From contig JAVUPY010000070.1 of the NCBI GenBank assembly GCA_032252755.1, forward strand, positions 1 through 64,000: DNA of 64,000 nucleotides. The letters run 5' to 3'. Position numbers and translations under genes: made by a program. This document shows, piece by piece, positions 43,628-52,990 of the stretch. Position 1 is the first letter of the stretch. Each line of letters starts with the position of its first letter. The DNA comes from Terriglobia bacterium (lineage in GTDB: Bacteria > Acidobacteriota > Terriglobia > Terriglobales > Acidobacteriaceae). The notes below the pieces were generated by a model. It ran no database searches, was not told the DNA's origin, and worked only from the letters and a program-made list of their open reading frames with translations.

Positions 43628-44995
43628 ATGAAGAAGATCAAGGTTCTTGGCGGCGGGCTGGCCGGTCCTGAAGCGGCGTGGCAAGTTGCGCGGCGCGGGC
43701 TCGAGGTCGAGTTGTATGAAATGCGCCCGACGCGTTCGACGCCCGCACACCAGACCTCGAACTTTGCCGAACTGGTCTGCTCGAATTCGCTGAAGAGCGA
43801 TAGCGAGAATACCGCGCCCTGGCTACTGAAGGAAGAGATGCGGCGCGCGGGATCGCTGCTGATCGAGATTGCACGCGCGGTCGCCGTGCCGGCGGGACAT
43901 GCGCTTGCTGTCGACCGTGAGATATTCGCACGTCGAGTAACAGAGGCAATCGAGGGTGAACCACGCATCCGAGTCGTCCGCGAGGAAGTCACAAGGATTG
44001 ATGAAGAGAATGAGATCACGATCGTCGCGACCGGTCCGTTGACTTCAGATTCGCTGGCCCGCGAAATCGAGCGGCTGTCTGCCTCGGCGGATAAAACTGC
44101 GCGGCTGTACTTTTACGACTCGATCTCTCCGATTGTTGACGCCGATTCCATTGATCAGGAGAAGGTCTATCTCGCCGCAAGATACGACAAGGGCACGGCG
44201 GACTACATCAACTGCCCAATGAGTGAGGCCGAGTACTACGCGTTCGTCGATGCGCTGACTTCGGCGGAGTCGGTTGCGGGGCACGATTGGGAGAAGCTGA
44301 ATTATTTTGAGGGCTGCCTCCCTATCGAGGAGATTGCGCGGCGCGGACGCGACACTTTGCGGTTTGGGCCGATGAAGCCGGTGGGGTTGCGCGACCCTCG
44401 GACGGGGAAGTGGCCGTTCGCGGTGGTGCAGTTGCGCCAGGAAAACCTGCGCGCAGACAGCTACAACATTGTCGGGTTCCAGAATCACTTGAAGTTCGGT
44501 GAACAGGCGCGGATCTTTCGCATGATTCCCGGCCTGGAGAATGCGAAATTCCTGCGCTACGGGCAGATTCACCGCAACACGTACATCAACGCTCCTACGC
44601 TGCTGCGCGAGTCGTTGCAGATGAAGCAGCACCCGAAGGTGCTATTCGCCGGACAAATCTCCGGGGTCGAAGGCTACGTCGAGTCCATCGCAACCGGGCA
44701 GCTTGCAGGGATCTATGCGGCGGCGATAGCGCAAGGTCAAGAGCCGATTCCAGCACCACATGCAACGGCATTCGGGTCGCTGCTTAATTACATCTGCCAT
44801 GCCGAGGCGAAAAACTTCCAACCGGCCAACATTACGTTCGATTTACTCGAACACCTCGATGAGACCACCCGCCGTCGCATCCGCGACAAAAAGGCGAGGC
44901 ATGCGCTCGTTTGCCAGCGGGCCCTCATAGCTCTGGACCAGTGGATTCAGCAGGTTGATATTTCCTCTCCGATTATCGGAACTACTCGCTCCTGA
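43628..44995 (+). CDS. trmFO: Folate/FAD-dependent tRNA m5U54 methyltransferase
   Basis: 455 residues from ATG 43628. It methylates U54 in the T-loop of tRNA with methylenetetrahydrofolate and FAD. The FAD motif KVLGGGLAGPEAAWQ, EMRPTRSTPAH, the cysteine segment ELVCSNSLKSD, INCPMSEAEYYAF and the GQISGVEGYVES block are diagnostic. Normal length. The next gene starts 69 bp on, perhaps in the same transcript. Confidence 0.96.
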   Translation: MKKIKVLGGGLAGPEAAWQVARRGLEVELYEMRPTRSTPAHQTSNFAELVCSNSLKSDSENTAPWLLKEEMRRAGSLLIEIARAVAVPAGHALAVDREIFARRVTEAIEGEPRIRVVREEVTRIDEENEITIVATGPLTSDSLAREIERLSASADKTARLYFYDSISPIVDADSIDQEKVYLAARYDKGTADYINCPMSEAEYYAFVDALTSAESVAGHDWEKLNYFEGCLPIEEIARRGRDTLRFGPMKPVGLRDPRTGKWPFAVVQLRQENLRADSYNIVGFQNHLKFGEQARIFRMIPGLENAKFLRYGQIHRNTYINAPTLLRESLQMKQHPKVLFAGQISGVEGYVESIATGQLAGIYAAAIAQGQEPIPAPHATAFGSLLNYICHAEAKNFQPANITFDLLEHLDETTRRRIRDKKARHALVCQRALIALDQWIQQVDISSPIIGTTRS

Positions 44996-45064
44996 TTTTC
45001 GTACCTAACGATGTGGGCAGCCGCACGTCTGATGCAGTGCGGGAACAGTTGCCGATTGCTCTCC

Positions 45065-46324
45065 ATGATCTTCCGAGACCTATTTCGTGATGTCATCGCT
45101 ACGCTTTGGTCGCAGAAGCGCCGGACGTTTCTGACAATGTTTGGCATTGCCTGGGGCGTGGTCTCTATCGTGCTGATGGTGGCGGCTGGTGAGGGGCTGC
45201 GCGTGGGCCAGCAGAAAGTGGCTCAGAGCTTTGCGCGAGACTTGATGATCGTCTTTGCGGGGCGGACGAGCCTGCAAGCAGGCGGAACGCGCGCGGGGCG
45301 GCGCATCATCTTCGAAACGAGCGATATTCCGATTCTCCAGGCGGACTCTCCGTCGTGCCGCTACATCATGCCCGAACTCGGGCAGAGCGACCTCAAGGTT
45401 CATAGCAGCTACAACTCCGGAATGCCCATCGTGACTGGTTCTTATCCAGAGTTTGCCGAAGTGCGCAGCATCGGCATCGAGCAGGGCCGGTTTTACAACT
45501 GGGACGACGTGCGCCAGAAGCGCGCAGTCGCCATTCTCGGCAGCGATATCAAGAAGCAGTTATTCGGTTCGCGGAACCCGCTGGGCGAAACCATCTCGAT
45601 CAACGACCAGCCGTTCACCGTGATCGGCGTGATGAAGAACAAGGACCAGGACTCGTCGTACGACGGATGGGACGTCAACAAAATATTCGTTCCGTTCACG
45701 GTGATGCAGCAGTATTTCCCCAATAAGCCTCCGGCTACGCCGCTGAGTGTTGACCGCCTCCTGGTGCAGCCGCGCTCGGTGCAGGACCACGAGGCCTGCA
45801 AGGGCGAGATTCGAGCGTCTTTGGGGCGCCTGCATAATTTCGATCCAACGGATAAAGAAGCGGCCGGGATATGGGACACGCTCGAGGAAGCCGAGGCGTT
45901 CACGAAGATGACGGATGGAATGAAGTATTTCCTGGGTGCGGTCGGCATTACGACGCTGTTCCTCGGCGGCATCGGTGTGATGAACGTGATGCTGGTTGCT
46001 GTGCGCGAGCGGACGCGGGAGATCGGGGTGCGCAAAGCCGTGGGCGCTCCGGCGACAAGCATCCTCCACCAGTTCTTCGCCGAGACGGTGATTATCGTCT
46101 TCCTCAGCGGCGGCGTGGGGCTTGCGATTGCATACGGAATTTGTTCGCTAGTTAATCTGTTGCCGATGCCGGAGTTCTTTGCCGGACTGCTGCCGACGTG
46201 GCAGTCGGGCGCGCTCGCTATTTTCCTTTTGGGAAGCGTGGCCATGTTCGCGGCTATGTACCCGGCACGCCGCGCAGCGTGCATCGATCCGATTGAGGCA
46301 CTGCGTTACGAGGCAGGAGGGTAA
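45065..46324 (+). CDS. MacB/FtsX-type ABC transporter permease, first of pair
   Basis: 419 residues from ATG 45065; the frame opens earlier at 45011. N-terminal TM helix (RRTFLTMFGIAWGVVSIVLMV), a periplasmic MacB-PCD-like domain (about 45-280), and three C-terminal TM helices of the FtsX domain with GIGVMNVMLVAVRERTREIGVRKAVGA, the coupling-helix signature. It forms a pair with the next gene, 4 bp apart; the required ATPase is not adjacent. Likely exports a peptide, lipid or antibiotic-like molecule, or moves lipoproteins. Confidence 0.9.
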   Translation: MIFRDLFRDVIATLWSQKRRTFLTMFGIAWGVVSIVLMVAAGEGLRVGQQKVAQSFARDLMIVFAGRTSLQAGGTRAGRRIIFETSDIPILQADSPSCRYIMPELGQSDLKVHSSYNSGMPIVTGSYPEFAEVRSIGIEQGRFYNWDDVRQKRAVAILGSDIKKQLFGSRNPLGETISINDQPFTVIGVMKNKDQDSSYDGWDVNKIFVPFTVMQQYFPNKPPATPLSVDRLLVQPRSVQDHEACKGEIRASLGRLHNFDPTDKEAAGIWDTLEEAEAFTKMTDGMKYFLGAVGITTLFLGGIGVMNVMLVAVRERTREIGVRKAVGAPATSILHQFFAETVIIVFLSGGVGLAIAYGICSLVNLLPMPEFFAGLLPTWQSGALAIFLLGSVAMFAAMYPARRAACIDPIEALRYEAGG

Positions 46325-46328
46325 CGCG

Positions 46329-47591
46329 ATGTGGGGAATGCTGAAAGAGATCTTCGCCGAAGCGTTCTTCGCGTTGCGCCGTAACCGCACGCGCAGTTCC
46401 CTCACCATGCTTGGCGTGGTCTGGGGAATTGTCTCGGTCACGCTGCTGATCGCCTATGGCGACGGGTTCCGCAGTGTGCTGGTTACGGCTTTCGAGGCGT
46501 TCGGCAAAAGTGCCGTCGTCTGCTGGCCGCAACAGACCAGCGAGCAACCCGGCGGACAGCGTGCGGGAAAGCAGGTTCACTTCGAAAAAGCAGACGTCGA
46601 ATTCATCCGTGAGACCTCGCCGATGGTGAAGACCGTGTGCATGGAAACAGTGCGCACGTTGCCCGTGGCATATGGCGATCGCCTGGTAAACACGGCCGTG
46701 CGCGGTGTCTGCCCGGAGTACGGACAGTTGCGCAATGAAGTTCCGAGCGAGGGGCGCTGGCTCTCGGCGTCGGATGAACTCGAACGTCGTCGCGTGATCT
46801 TCCTGGGAAATCGCGTACGGGAGCAATTGTTCAGCGGTCGTCCGGCGGTGGGCGAGACCGTGCAGGTAGGCGGCGTGCGCTTCACGGTCGTTGGCACGAT
46901 GGAGAAAAAGATCCAGTTGAGCAATTACTTCATGCCCGACGACCGCTCGGCGTGGATTCCCTACTCCACTGCCGGCGACATGTGGAATACGCGCTACGCG
47001 GCCACGCTGGTGATGGCTCCGGTGGCGCCACGATTCGAAAAAGAGGCCGAGGCGCAGTTGCTCGCAGCGGTTGCGGAGCGTCAGGGCTTTTCGCCAACCG
47101 ACAAGAAAGCCATCCAGATGTTCGGGCGCGAACAGTTCCGGCCGGTAATCGACGGGCTGACAATCGGCCTCCAAGTTCTGCTGATGTTCATCGGAGCGCT
47201 GACACTCGGGATCGGCGGCGTGGGCGTGATGAACATCATGCTCGTATCGGTGGACGAGCGAATCCGGGAATTCGGGCTGCGTCGCGCGCTGGGGGCAAGG
47301 AAAATTCACGTGCGGCTGCAGATGCTCGCCGAAACGCTGGTACTCATGATGATCGGCGGCGTGCTGGGAATTCTGCTCTCGTATGTACTCGCGGCCGCGG
47401 TCGGCACCTTGCCACTGCTCGGCCCACTATTCAAAGACGAATCGGGGAAGGCAGACATCCATCTGCATATCTCCCTGGGAACGGTTCTGCTGTCGAGTTT
47501 CGTCCTGCTGGTCGTTGGCGTGCTCAGCGGATTGATGCCGGCGATGAAAGCGGCGAGGCTGGATCCGGTGGAAGCGCTGAGATACGAATAG
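46329..47591 (+). CDS. MacB/FtsX-type ABC transporter permease, second of pair
   Basis: 420 residues from ATG 46329, which has GGAGGG upstream and lies 4 bp after the first permease stop. Same plan: TM1 (RSSLTMLGVVWGIVSVTLLIA), extracytoplasmic domain, then three TM helices with GVGVMNIMLVSVDERIREFGLRRALGA. Paralogous to its partner, so the transporter is probably a heterodimer. It ends at a CACCACAGAG element facing der. Confidence 0.9.
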   Translation: MWGMLKEIFAEAFFALRRNRTRSSLTMLGVVWGIVSVTLLIAYGDGFRSVLVTAFEAFGKSAVVCWPQQTSEQPGGQRAGKQVHFEKADVEFIRETSPMVKTVCMETVRTLPVAYGDRLVNTAVRGVCPEYGQLRNEVPSEGRWLSASDELERRRVIFLGNRVREQLFSGRPAVGETVQVGGVRFTVVGTMEKKIQLSNYFMPDDRSAWIPYSTAGDMWNTRYAATLVMAPVAPRFEKEAEAQLLAAVAERQGFSPTDKKAIQMFGREQFRPVIDGLTIGLQVLLMFIGALTLGIGGVGVMNIMLVSVDERIREFGLRRALGARKIHVRLQMLAETLVLMMIGGVLGILLSYVLAAAVGTLPLLGPLFKDESGKADIHLHISLGTVLLSSFVLLVVGVLSGLMPAMKAARLDPVEALRYE

Positions 47592-47600
47592 TCAAAAACC

Positions 47601-47678
47601 GATTCACCACAGAGACACAGAGGACAGAGGACAGGAATTCAAAAACACTCTATGGCCTCAGTGTCTCTGTGGTGAGGC
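47601..47678. repeat. CACCACAGAG inverted element, copy 3 (short)
   Basis: gattcaccacagagacacag and gtgtctctgtggtgaggc are inverted arms about 40 bp apart, between the convergent permease and der genes. The GGGTGCGGA core seen in copies 1 and 2 is missing. Confidence 0.75.
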
Positions 47679-47685
47679 GCGTTTT

Positions 47686-49167
47686 CTATCTTTTCGGCCC
47701 AGGGACAAAATCTCTTCTCTGCCGTGGCCGATTCTTAATCCATATCGGTGAGCCGACGAATTTGAACGCGTTGCGGATCTGGTTTTGCAGGAAGCGCTCG
47801 TAGGAGAAGTGGAGTTTCACGTCCTTGTCGGTGAAGATTATGAAGGTGGGTGGGGCGACAGCGGCCTGCGTCATGTAGAAGATGCGGACGCGGTTCCGGG
47901 CCGGGACCGAGGCGCGCTCAAAATCAACGGTTTTGAGAAAGCGGTTCATTTCGCCGGTGGAGATGCGCTTGCGGCGCTCGCGCGCCACGAGTTCCACGGT
48001 CTCGAAGACGCGCTCGATGTTCTTGCCATTCATGGCGGAAACGAAGAGCACGGGAGCGTAGTCGAGGAATTTGAGGGCGTCGCGCACCTGCTGCTCGTAG
48101 AGGCGGCTGTCGGCGGGCGGCTTGCCATCGGTGCGCGCCGTGGTGACGAGGTCCCATTTGTTGATGACGATGATGACGGAGCGTCCGCTCTCGTGGGCGT
48201 AGCCGGCTATGTTGGCGTCGAGGGCGGTGACACCTTCCTTGGCGTCGATGACCATGAGGGCGACGTCGGATTCTTCCAGGTGGCGGCGGGCCATCACGAC
48301 CGAGAGCTTTTCGGCCATCAGTTTCGTCTTACCCTTGCGGCGGATACCGGCGGTGTCGACGAAGCGGTACTTCTGGCCTTCGCGCTCGACCAGTTCGTCG
48401 ACGGCATCGCGCGTTGTGCCGGGAATGGGCGAGACGATGGCGCGTTCGGATTTCGTGAGCGCATTCAGGAGAGTCGATTTCCCTACATTGGGCTTGCCAA
48501 TGATGGCAATGCGGATCTCGGACGGCCCGGGCTTTTCGTCAGTGACCGGTTCTACGGTCGCGAGGATGTCATCCAGAGTGTCGTCTTCCGGAACCTCAAA
48601 GCGGCTTGGGCGCGACTTCCTTCTGTCTTCATCTTCTTCCGGAACCGTGGGCACGACTTCCATCACGGCTTCGAGCAGTTCGGCGACGCCGTCTCCGTGC
48701 TCGGCTGAGACCGGGTAGAGGTTCTTGATGCCGAGGCGGCGGAAGTTTTGCGCGTGGGCCTCGAGCTTCGGGGTATCGATTTTATTGACCGCGAGATACA
48801 GAGGCTTGCCGGTACGCAGCAGCAGGCGTGCGAGTTCCAGATCGGGCGCGGCGAGTTCGGTGCGGCCATCGACGACCATCACGATCGCGGCGGCTTCGTC
48901 GAACGCGACCCGCGCCTGGCGAAATATTTCCGAGGGGATCAGTTCGGCGTCGTCTGGAATGATGCCGCCGGTGTCGACGACGCGAAACTTACGGCCACGC
49001 CAATACGCCTCGCCATAGAGCCGATCGCGGGTGATCCCGGGTTCGTCCCCGACAATGGCGCGCCGCCGGCCGACGATGCGGTTGAAGAGCGTGGATTTGC
49101 CCACGTTGGGGCGGCCGACAATGGCGAGGAGGCCCTCGGAATCATGCGTCGTTTTTTTATGTGTCAT
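47686..49167 (-). CDS. der: Ribosome-assembly GTPase Der (EngA)
   Basis: 493 residues with the Der-specific tandem GTPases: first G domain with GRPNVGKSTLFNRI and DTGGI near the N terminus, second with IGKPNVGKSTLLNAL and DTAGIRRKGK, then the C-terminal KH-like domain. It acts in 50S subunit maturation. All G1 and G3 motifs look intact, and G4 motifs NKID and NKWD are present. An acidic linker (VPEEDEDRRKS) separates the domains. Weak ribosome site at ATG 49167. Confidence 0.97.
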   Translation of the reverse strand: MTHKKTTHDSEGLLAIVGRPNVGKSTLFNRIVGRRRAIVGDEPGITRDRLYGEAYWRGRKFRVVDTGGIIPDDAELIPSEIFRQARVAFDEAAAIVMVVDGRTELAAPDLELARLLLRTGKPLYLAVNKIDTPKLEAHAQNFRRLGIKNLYPVSAEHGDGVAELLEAVMEVVPTVPEEDEDRRKSRPSRFEVPEDDTLDDILATVEPVTDEKPGPSEIRIAIIGKPNVGKSTLLNALTKSERAIVSPIPGTTRDAVDELVEREGQKYRFVDTAGIRRKGKTKLMAEKLSVVMARRHLEESDVALMVIDAKEGVTALDANIAGYAHESGRSVIIVINKWDLVTTARTDGKPPADSRLYEQQVRDALKFLDYAPVLFVSAMNGKNIERVFETVELVARERRKRISTGEMNRFLKTVDFERASVPARNRVRIFYMTQAAVAPPTFIIFTDKDVKLHFSYERFLQNQIRNAFKFVGSPIWIKNRPRQRRDFVPGPKR

Positions 49168-49188
49168 ATCTCGGCTTTCGCACGAAGC

Positions 49189-49392
49189 TCATGCTGGTCG
49201 AAAACACTCCCAATGGAAACCGCCGCGATGATCATCGAGCCTGAGATACCGCCCGTCCGTGATCTCGGTTACGGTCCCAACATCTCCGGGATGAATCCGC
49301 AGTCTGTCCAAGGATGCCCCGCTCCAGCCTAATGCGTGGGAATCGGGCGCGAAACGTACACGGTCGCCAATTTTGAATGGACACTCTGGCAT
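49189..49392 (-). CDS. 67-residue SH3/KOW-like small protein
   Basis: A compact beta-barrel-like pattern: FKIGDRVRF at the start, HPGDVGTVTEITDGRYLRLDD in the middle and GGFHWECFRPA at the end. The GD-x-G-x-V-x-x-(I/V) core is typical of KOW/SH3-like small domains that bind nucleic acid or protein, but no named family was recognised. It is divergent from the DinG gene; the two reading frames overlap only if DinG begins at 49373, which is unlikely. Confidence 0.65.
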   Translation of the reverse strand: MPECPFKIGDRVRFAPDSHALGWSGASLDRLRIHPGDVGTVTEITDGRYLRLDDHRGGFHWECFRPA

Positions 49393-49426
49393 TTTCGCAG
49401 CCTATCCAAAGTATTATAGAGACTCG

Positions 49427-51430
49427 GTGTCCTCTTCCTCCCAATCCGCACCCGTCGATGTCTCCCGGCTCTCGCTGCACCAGTTCTTCGGACCCGGTGG
49501 ATTGCTTTCACGCACGCATCCGGCGTACGAGTTTCGGCGCGGGCAGTTGGCTATGGCGCAGGCTGTCGAGCAGGCGCTGAACGAGAAACGGCACCTCGTG
49601 GTCGAGGCGGGAACCGGTACGGGGAAGACCTTGGCGTACCTGCTGCCGGTGATCCGGTCGGGCAAGCGGGTTGTTATCTCTACTGGGACGAAGACGCTCC
49701 AGGAGCAACTCTTCTACAAAGACGTTCCCTTCTTGGAAGAGGCGCTCTTCGGACCATCCGCCGATGGTGCGCCACGGCTGCGCGTTTGCTACATGAAGGG
49801 GCGGAACAACTATCTTTGCCGGGCGAAGCTGTACGAGCTGACGGACCGGCCGATTCTCACAGGGCTGGAAGAGATCGACCAGTACCGAACAATTGCCGAG
49901 TGGGAGAAGGTCACGAAGACCGGCGATCGCGCCGAACTGGCGTCGATTCCCGAGGCGAGCCAGCTTTGGCCCAAGCTCGACGCTCGAGTGGAGCGGTGCA
50001 TCTGGCAGAAATGCAAGGAGTTTGAACGCTGCTTTGTGACTGAAATGCGGCGGAAGGCGCTCGAAAGCGACATCATCATTGTCAATCACCATCTGTTCTT
50101 TGCCGATCTTGCGGTGAAGCGGGCGGCCGAGGTGCCCGATGCAGGAGTACTGCCGGAATTCGGCGCGGTGATCTTCGACGAGGCGCACGAACTCGAGGAC
50201 GTAGCCAGCAGCTATTTCGGGATATCCGTCAGCAATCTGCGGGTTGACGACCTGATTCGCGATACCGAGATCACGATGCGCGAGAAGGCGATTGCGGCTG
50301 TGGATGTGGCACAGGCGTGTGTGCGACTACGCGAGCGCTCGCAGTTCTTCTTTTCGCTGCTGCCGCCGGGCGAGGGGCGGTTTGCGTTTGAGAATCGGCA
50401 GGAGTTCCTCGAAGAGAATGGCGACGAGTATTTGGCCATTCAGAACGCGATTACGGGATTGGCATCCGCACTGTCGCAGATCCCGAACAAACCGGACGAG
50501 GTTTTCAACCTGGTTCGCCGGTGCGAGGAGATCCGGACGCAGATCAGCTTCGTCCTGGAGTCGCACGACAAAAATACGGTCTTCTGGATCGAGCGGCGGG
50601 GCGAGTTCGGACGGCGCGGACAGCCGAACGTTTTTCTGCAGGCGACCCCAATCGATGTCTCGCAGATTCTGCGCGAAACCCTGTTCGACCAGATGGAGAC
50701 GACTGTACTAACGTCGGCGACGCTCGCGGTCGGCGGGGGCTTCAGCTACATCCAGCAGCGGCTGGGGCTCGATACAGCGCGCGAACAGATCGTGCCGTCG
50801 CATTTCGATTACGAGTCGCAAGCGATCTTTTACGTACCACCCGATTTGCCTGATCCGCGCGAGAGCACGTTCTCGTCCTGCGCAGCCCGGCGTATTCGCC
50901 AGCTACTGGAAATCACGCGAGGGCGGGCGTTTTGTCTCTTTACGAGTTATGCGCAGATGCACCAGGTTTATGACCTGCTCCTGGGGGAACTTGAGTACCC
51001 GATGCTATTGCAGGGCGACGCGCCAAAGAACGCGCTGCTGGAGGAGTTCCGGACGACGCCGAACTCGGTGCTGTTCGCGACGTCTTCGTTCTGGCAAGGC
51101 GTGGACGTACAGGGAGATCAACTGAGCGCCGTCATTATTGACCGGCTACCTTTCGCGGTACCAAATGACCCCGTCGTCGCAGCGAGGATTCATGCCATCG
51201 ACGAGAGCGGCGGGAACGCATTCTTCGAGTACCAGGTGCCTTCGGCAGTCATTACCTTGAAACAGGGCTTCGGGCGGCTGATCCGGTCGCTGCATGATCG
51301 CGGGCTCCTGGCGCTGCTCGACAACCGTATCCTCAAGAAGCAGTACGGGCGGGTTTTCCTGCAAAGCCTGCCGAACTACAAAAGGACTCTGGAACTGTCA
51401 AAGGTCGCAGAATTCTTCGGCTGCGAGTAA
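49427..51430 (+). CDS. DinG-family ATP-dependent DNA helicase
   Basis: 667 residues from GTG 49427; an earlier ATG at 49373 would overlap the divergent small gene. XPD/DinG superfamily 2 helicase: Walker A EAGTGTGKTLAYLLP, the [4Fe-4S] cysteines in CYMKGRNNYLCRAK and CIWQKCKEFERC, DEAH box IFDEAHELED, and C-terminal motifs SFWQGVDVQGD and QGFGRLIRS. It unwinds DNA in repair or damage response. Gram-negative DinG can be LexA-controlled, but no LexA box was noticed here. Confidence 0.92.
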   Translation: MSSSSQSAPVDVSRLSLHQFFGPGGLLSRTHPAYEFRRGQLAMAQAVEQALNEKRHLVVEAGTGTGKTLAYLLPVIRSGKRVVISTGTKTLQEQLFYKDVPFLEEALFGPSADGAPRLRVCYMKGRNNYLCRAKLYELTDRPILTGLEEIDQYRTIAEWEKVTKTGDRAELASIPEASQLWPKLDARVERCIWQKCKEFERCFVTEMRRKALESDIIIVNHHLFFADLAVKRAAEVPDAGVLPEFGAVIFDEAHELEDVASSYFGISVSNLRVDDLIRDTEITMREKAIAAVDVAQACVRLRERSQFFFSLLPPGEGRFAFENRQEFLEENGDEYLAIQNAITGLASALSQIPNKPDEVFNLVRRCEEIRTQISFVLESHDKNTVFWIERRGEFGRRGQPNVFLQATPIDVSQILRETLFDQMETTVLTSATLAVGGGFSYIQQRLGLDTAREQIVPSHFDYESQAIFYVPPDLPDPRESTFSSCAARRIRQLLEITRGRAFCLFTSYAQMHQVYDLLLGELEYPMLLQGDAPKNALLEEFRTTPNSVLFATSSFWQGVDVQGDQLSAVIIDRLPFAVPNDPVVAARIHAIDESGGNAFFEYQVPSAVITLKQGFGRLIRSLHDRGLLALLDNRILKKQYGRVFLQSLPNYKRTLELSKVAEFFGCE

Positions 51431-51440
51431 GCCGAAAGAA

Positions 51441-51577
51441 CCGATTCACCACGGAGGCACCGAGGATTCTTGGCTGGAAACCCAAGATGGCAGGCTGTCG
51501 GGCACATTCCCGCTCACCAAGATTTGCTGTTCGCCCAGTTTTCTCTATGCCTCAGTGTCTCTGTGGTGAGCCGGTTT
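51441..51577. repeat. CACCACAGAG inverted element, copy 4
   Basis: ccgattcaccacggaggcac and gcctcagtgtctctgtggtg as outer arms, with unrelated inner sequence, between the codirectional DinG and queD genes. Confidence 0.7.
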
Positions 51578-51602
51578 TCGATACAATAGCTACAGAGGCG
51601 TA

Positions 51603-51980
51603 ATGTACGAAGTCACGGTAGAAGACGGTTTTGCGGCGGGGCATTACCTGCGAAATTACAAGGGCAAATGCGAAAATCCGCACGGGCACAACTACAAGGT
51701 TCGGGTAACCCTGGCCGGGCGCCAGCTCGATCATGCCGGGCTGCTGCTCGATTTCAAAGACCTGAAGTTGGTGATGAAGCACATGATCGACTATCTCGAT
51801 CACCAGATGATCAATGACCTGACCCCGTTCACGGAACTGAATCCCTCGGCGGAAAACCTGGCCAAGTACTTCTATGACGAGACCAATGCGCGGCTGCGCG
51901 ACGTGACCAACGGGCGCGTGTCGGTGAAGGCCGTGACGATCTTCGAGACCGATACTTCGATTGCGACGTATTACGAATAG
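51603..51980 (+). CDS. queD: 6-carboxy-5,6,7,8-tetrahydropterin synthase
   Basis: 125 residues from ATG 51603, with AGAGG upstream. It makes carboxy-tetrahydropterin from dihydroneopterin triphosphate on the queuosine/7-deazaguanine path. Zinc His in FAAGHYL and NPHGHNYKV, catalytic Cys in KGKCENPHGH, and the late FETDTS Glu. Normal length. Opens the queD-queE-queC cluster. Confidence 0.94.
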   Translation: MYEVTVEDGFAAGHYLRNYKGKCENPHGHNYKVRVTLAGRQLDHAGLLLDFKDLKLVMKHMIDYLDHQMINDLTPFTELNPSAENLAKYFYDETNARLRDVTNGRVSVKAVTIFETDTSIATYYE

Positions 51981-52047
51981 AGGCTAGGTGCGGTAGGAGC
52001 GAAAACCGTTTTTCCTCGCGCCTCGCATCTCGCAGCTAGTACCTTCC

Positions 52048-52731
52048 ATGCAGATCATCGAAATCTACAAATCGCTCCAGGGGGAATCGTCGTTTGCGGG
52101 GCTTCCGTGCGTCTTCGTGAGGACGGCGATCTGCAATTTGCGATGCAACTGGTGCGACAGTGAGTATACGTTCAAAGGCGGACGGCCGATGACGGTGGAA
52201 GAGGTAGAAGCCGAGGTGCGTCGACTGTCGCCGGATGGCGGCTTGATCGAGATCACCGGCGGCGAGCCGATGTTGCAGGAGCGTGAAGTGGTTCCGCTCA
52301 TGGAGAAGCTGCTGGGGGACAATTACACGGTGTTGATCGAGACGAGCGGGGAGCGGCCGCTGAAGGATGTTCCGGCGCAGGTGCATAAGATTGTCGATGT
52401 GAAGTGTCCGGCTTCTGGCGAGGGCGGTTCGTTCCGAATGGAGAATCTGGAAACGCTGACGCGTGGCGATGAAGTTAAGTTCGTTCTGGCGGACCGCAAC
52501 GACTATGAGTTCGCCCGCAATTTCGTTCGCGAGCACCTAATTGGTTGCAAAGTCGCCGGGATCATTTTCTCACCGGCATTCCGAAAAGACGCCGTCGGCG
52601 AGCGAACCGCCGAACACTGCCTGCTGGATCCGCAACAGCTTGCTGAATGGATCCTCGCTGATGGGCTTAACGTGCGGCTCGGATTCCAAATCCACAAGTT
52701 CATCTGGCAGCCGCAGGTTAAGGGCGTCTAA
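52048..52731 (+). CDS. queE: 7-carboxy-7-deazaguanine synthase (radical SAM)
   Basis: 227 residues. Radical SAM cysteines in CNLRCNWCDSEYTFKGG (CxxxCxxC), with the QueE opening EIYKSLQGESSFAGLPCVFVR and the SAM-binding EITGGEPMLQ. It contracts the pterin ring to carboxy-deazaguanine. It is 67 bp after queD. No clear ribosome site. Confidence 0.95.
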   Translation: MQIIEIYKSLQGESSFAGLPCVFVRTAICNLRCNWCDSEYTFKGGRPMTVEEVEAEVRRLSPDGGLIEITGGEPMLQEREVVPLMEKLLGDNYTVLIETSGERPLKDVPAQVHKIVDVKCPASGEGGSFRMENLETLTRGDEVKFVLADRNDYEFARNFVREHLIGCKVAGIIFSPAFRKDAVGERTAEHCLLDPQQLAEWILADGLNVRLGFQIHKFIWQPQVKGV

Positions 52732-52734
52732 AAC

Positions 52735-52960
52735 CGTGGCTGGATGGCTGCTTGTTGGTGGCTGGTGGAACGAGGTCGTGCCATCGGGCCAATGATCAGG
52801 CGATTCCCGATGCCCTCGACACCTGCCAAAGTCACGAGCAACCAGTCACCTTTTTTCCCCGGCCGCGGGAAACCAGCAACTAGCGACCGTTTTTCCGCGC
52901 CAAAAGCCCGTTTCCGTGCTGAAATAGGGGGTTGGCGACAACCCTGCTGGGCAGCTATTC
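52735..52960. repeat. GGCTGGATGGCTG inverted words between queE and queC
   Basis: gtggctggatggctgcttgt and ggtggctggtgg oppose aaccagtcacc and gaaaccagcaactagc. A short related word (ccgtggctggcggctggcgg) lies at 15812, between mfd and galU. No gene seen in this 259-bp gap. Confidence 0.5.
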
Positions 52961-52990
52961 TGCTGGCCGCCGCCATCGAACGAAGTAGAT

